Source: Streptomyces melanogenes
Lineage (GTDB): Bacteria; Actinomycetota; Actinomycetes; Streptomycetales; Streptomycetaceae
Length of the DNA: 64,000 bases
Assembly (NCBI RefSeq): GCF_014649795.1
Contig: NZ_BMTS01000003.1
Coordinates: 310,001-374,000, forward strand
Direction: 5' to 3'
A program made the position numbers and the translations under genes. Position 1 is the stretch's first letter; each line of letters opens with the position of its first letter. Of the stretch, positions 63,105-64,000 are shown piece by piece. A model generated the notes under the pieces. The model ran no database searches. It was given only the letters and a program-made list of their open reading frames with translations, and was not told where the DNA came from.

Positions 63105-64000
63105 ATGCGGGTCGGAGTACTGACCGGAGGCGGTGACTGCCCCGGGCTCAACGCCGTCATCCGAGGCGTCGTCCGCAAGGGCGTGCAGGAGTACGGCTTT
63201 GACTTCACCGGGTTCAAGGACGGCTGGCGCGGCCCGCTGGAGGGCGACACCGTCAAGCTGGACATCCCCGCCGTGCGCGGCATCCTGCCGCGCGGCGGCA
63301 CCATCCTCGGCTCTTCGCGCACCAACCCGCTGAAGGCCGAGGACGGGGTGCGCCGCATCAAGGAGAACCTCGCCAAGCACGAGATCGACGCGATGATCGC
63401 GATCGGCGGCGAGGACACCCTGGGGGTGGCGGCCAGGCTCAGCGACGAGTACGGCGTGAAGTGCGTCGGTGTGCCGAAGACCATCGACAACGACCTCTCC
63501 GCCACGGACTACACCTTCGGCTTCGACACGGCCGTCGGCATCGCGACGGAGGCCATCGACCGCCTGCACACCACGGCCGAGTCGCACATGCGGGTCCTGG
63601 TCGTCGAGGTGATGGGCCGCCACGCGGGCTGGATCGCGCTCCACTCGGGCCTGGCGGGCGGCGCCAACGTCATCCTCATCCCCGAGCAGCGCTTCGACGT
63701 CGACCAGGTCTGCGGCTGGATCACCTCCCGCTTCAAGGCGTCGTACGCGCCGATCGTGGTGGTCGCCGAGGGCGCGATGCCGAAGGACGGCGACATGGTC
63801 CTCAAGGACCAGACGCTCGATTCCTTCGGCCATGTGCGGCTCTCGGGCGTGGGCGAGTGGCTGGCCAAGGAGATCGAGAAGCGCACCGGCAAGGAGGCAC
63901 GGACGACGGTCCTGGGCCACGTCCAGCGCGGCGGCACCCCCAGCGCCTTCGACCGCTGGCTGGCCACGCGCTTCGGGCTGCACGCGATCGAGGCGGTCCG
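63105..64000 (+). CDS. pfkA: 6-phosphofructokinase, group III, PPi-type active site (3'-truncated)
   Basis: First 298 residues; the gene runs off the window (family length about 340). MRVGVLTGGGDCPGLNAVI opens the PFK fold, followed by GGTILGSSR, IAIGGEDTLG, VPKTIDNDLSATD (catalytic Asp), EVMGRHAGWIAL and HVQRGGTPSAFDR. Positions equal to E. coli Gly104 and Gly124 are Asp104 and Lys125 here, the combination found in pyrophosphate-dependent enzymes; ATP-dependent Streptomyces PFKs have Gly at the first. So pyrophosphate use should be tested. Gene order with the MacRS-like pair matches the S. coelicolor pfk near SCO2119. Confidence 0.92.
   Translation, partial: MRVGVLTGGGDCPGLNAVIRGVVRKGVQEYGFDFTGFKDGWRGPLEGDTVKLDIPAVRGILPRGGTILGSSRTNPLKAEDGVRRIKENLAKHEIDAMIAIGGEDTLGVAARLSDEYGVKCVGVPKTIDNDLSATDYTFGFDTAVGIATEAIDRLHTTAESHMRVLVVEVMGRHAGWIALHSGLAGGANVILIPEQRFDVDQVCGWITSRFKASYAPIVVVAEGAMPKDGDMVLKDQTLDSFGHVRLSGVGEWLAKEIEKRTGKEARTTVLGHVQRGGTPSAFDRWLATRFGLHAIEAV

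Overview
The window is a stretch of Streptomyces chromosome (or a very close actinomycete). It is extremely GC-rich with G/C-biased third codon positions. Many starts are GTG, TTG or even CTG. Genes are packed with 4-base ATGA/GTGA overlaps, and there are Tat and lipoprotein signals and the dispersed palindromes typical of this genus. Gene content and order (pfkA, a NarL-type two-component pair, plsC-like, glkA, NlpC/P60 genes, trpD, qcrBAC, ctaE-F-D-C, HesB-family, nadA, PspA, cobT/cobU/cobS) match, from memory, the core-chromosome region around SCO2119 and upward in S. coelicolor. I see no prophage, insertion sequence, CRISPR array, tRNA or rRNA.

Layout. 1-3.7 kb: the end of a Pel-like exopolysaccharide cluster (PelF-type glycosyltransferase, membrane protein, spherulin-4 domain protein, GH114 polygalactosaminidase lipoprotein). 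3.8-10.6 kb: cobalamin nucleotide-loop genes cobS, cobT and a degenerate metallo-beta-lactamase/CobU fusion, interrupted by membrane proteins including an MprF-like DUF2156 protein. 10.7-18.6 kb: HtrA-like lipoprotein protease, ABC exporter, methyltransferase with a probable CTG start, PspA/PspAA and a NarL-type two-component system (envelope stress theme). 19-25.8 kb: nadA, HesB/ErpA-like Fe-S protein, a sugar kinase and a cysteine desulfurase-TusA fusion (sulfur and Fe-S theme). 26.1-35.4 kb: the aa3 oxidase and cytochrome bcc genes (ctaC-ctaD-ctaF, ctaE-qcrC-qcrA-qcrB), with an L,D-transpeptidase and a pseudo-receiver protein in between. 35.5-38.5 kb: trpD, then a SAM-IV riboswitch, a six-codon leader ORF, an intrinsic terminator and a SufS-like cysteine desulfurase. 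38.6-45.3 kb: stand-alone Lrp sensor domain, rhomboid protease, zinc-ribbon protein, NYN-domain protein, two tandem NlpC/P60 hydrolases and a secreted gluzincin. 45.3-53.4 kb: PadR regulator and MATE exporter around a perfect 41-bp palindrome, GT87 and PimB-like mannosyltransferases, Tat-secreted cholesterol oxidase, and acyl-CoA ligase. 53.6-64 kb: phosphoesterase, SRPBCC and ArsA-like proteins, glucokinase, esterase, acyltransferase, a MacRS-like two-component system and a 6-phosphofructokinase that runs off the window.

The most interesting regulatory locus is 36.7-37.1 kb. The stop codon of the micro-ORF MSKRMR abuts the terminator stem downstream of the SAM-IV aptamer, which suggests a relay from riboswitch to leader translation to termination control of a cysteine desulfurase gene. 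Other points of note are the PPi-type active-site residues of the PFK, the perfect PadR-locus palindrome, candidate leaderless promoters, and three families of dispersed or tandem palindromic repeats that fill most of the intergenic gaps.
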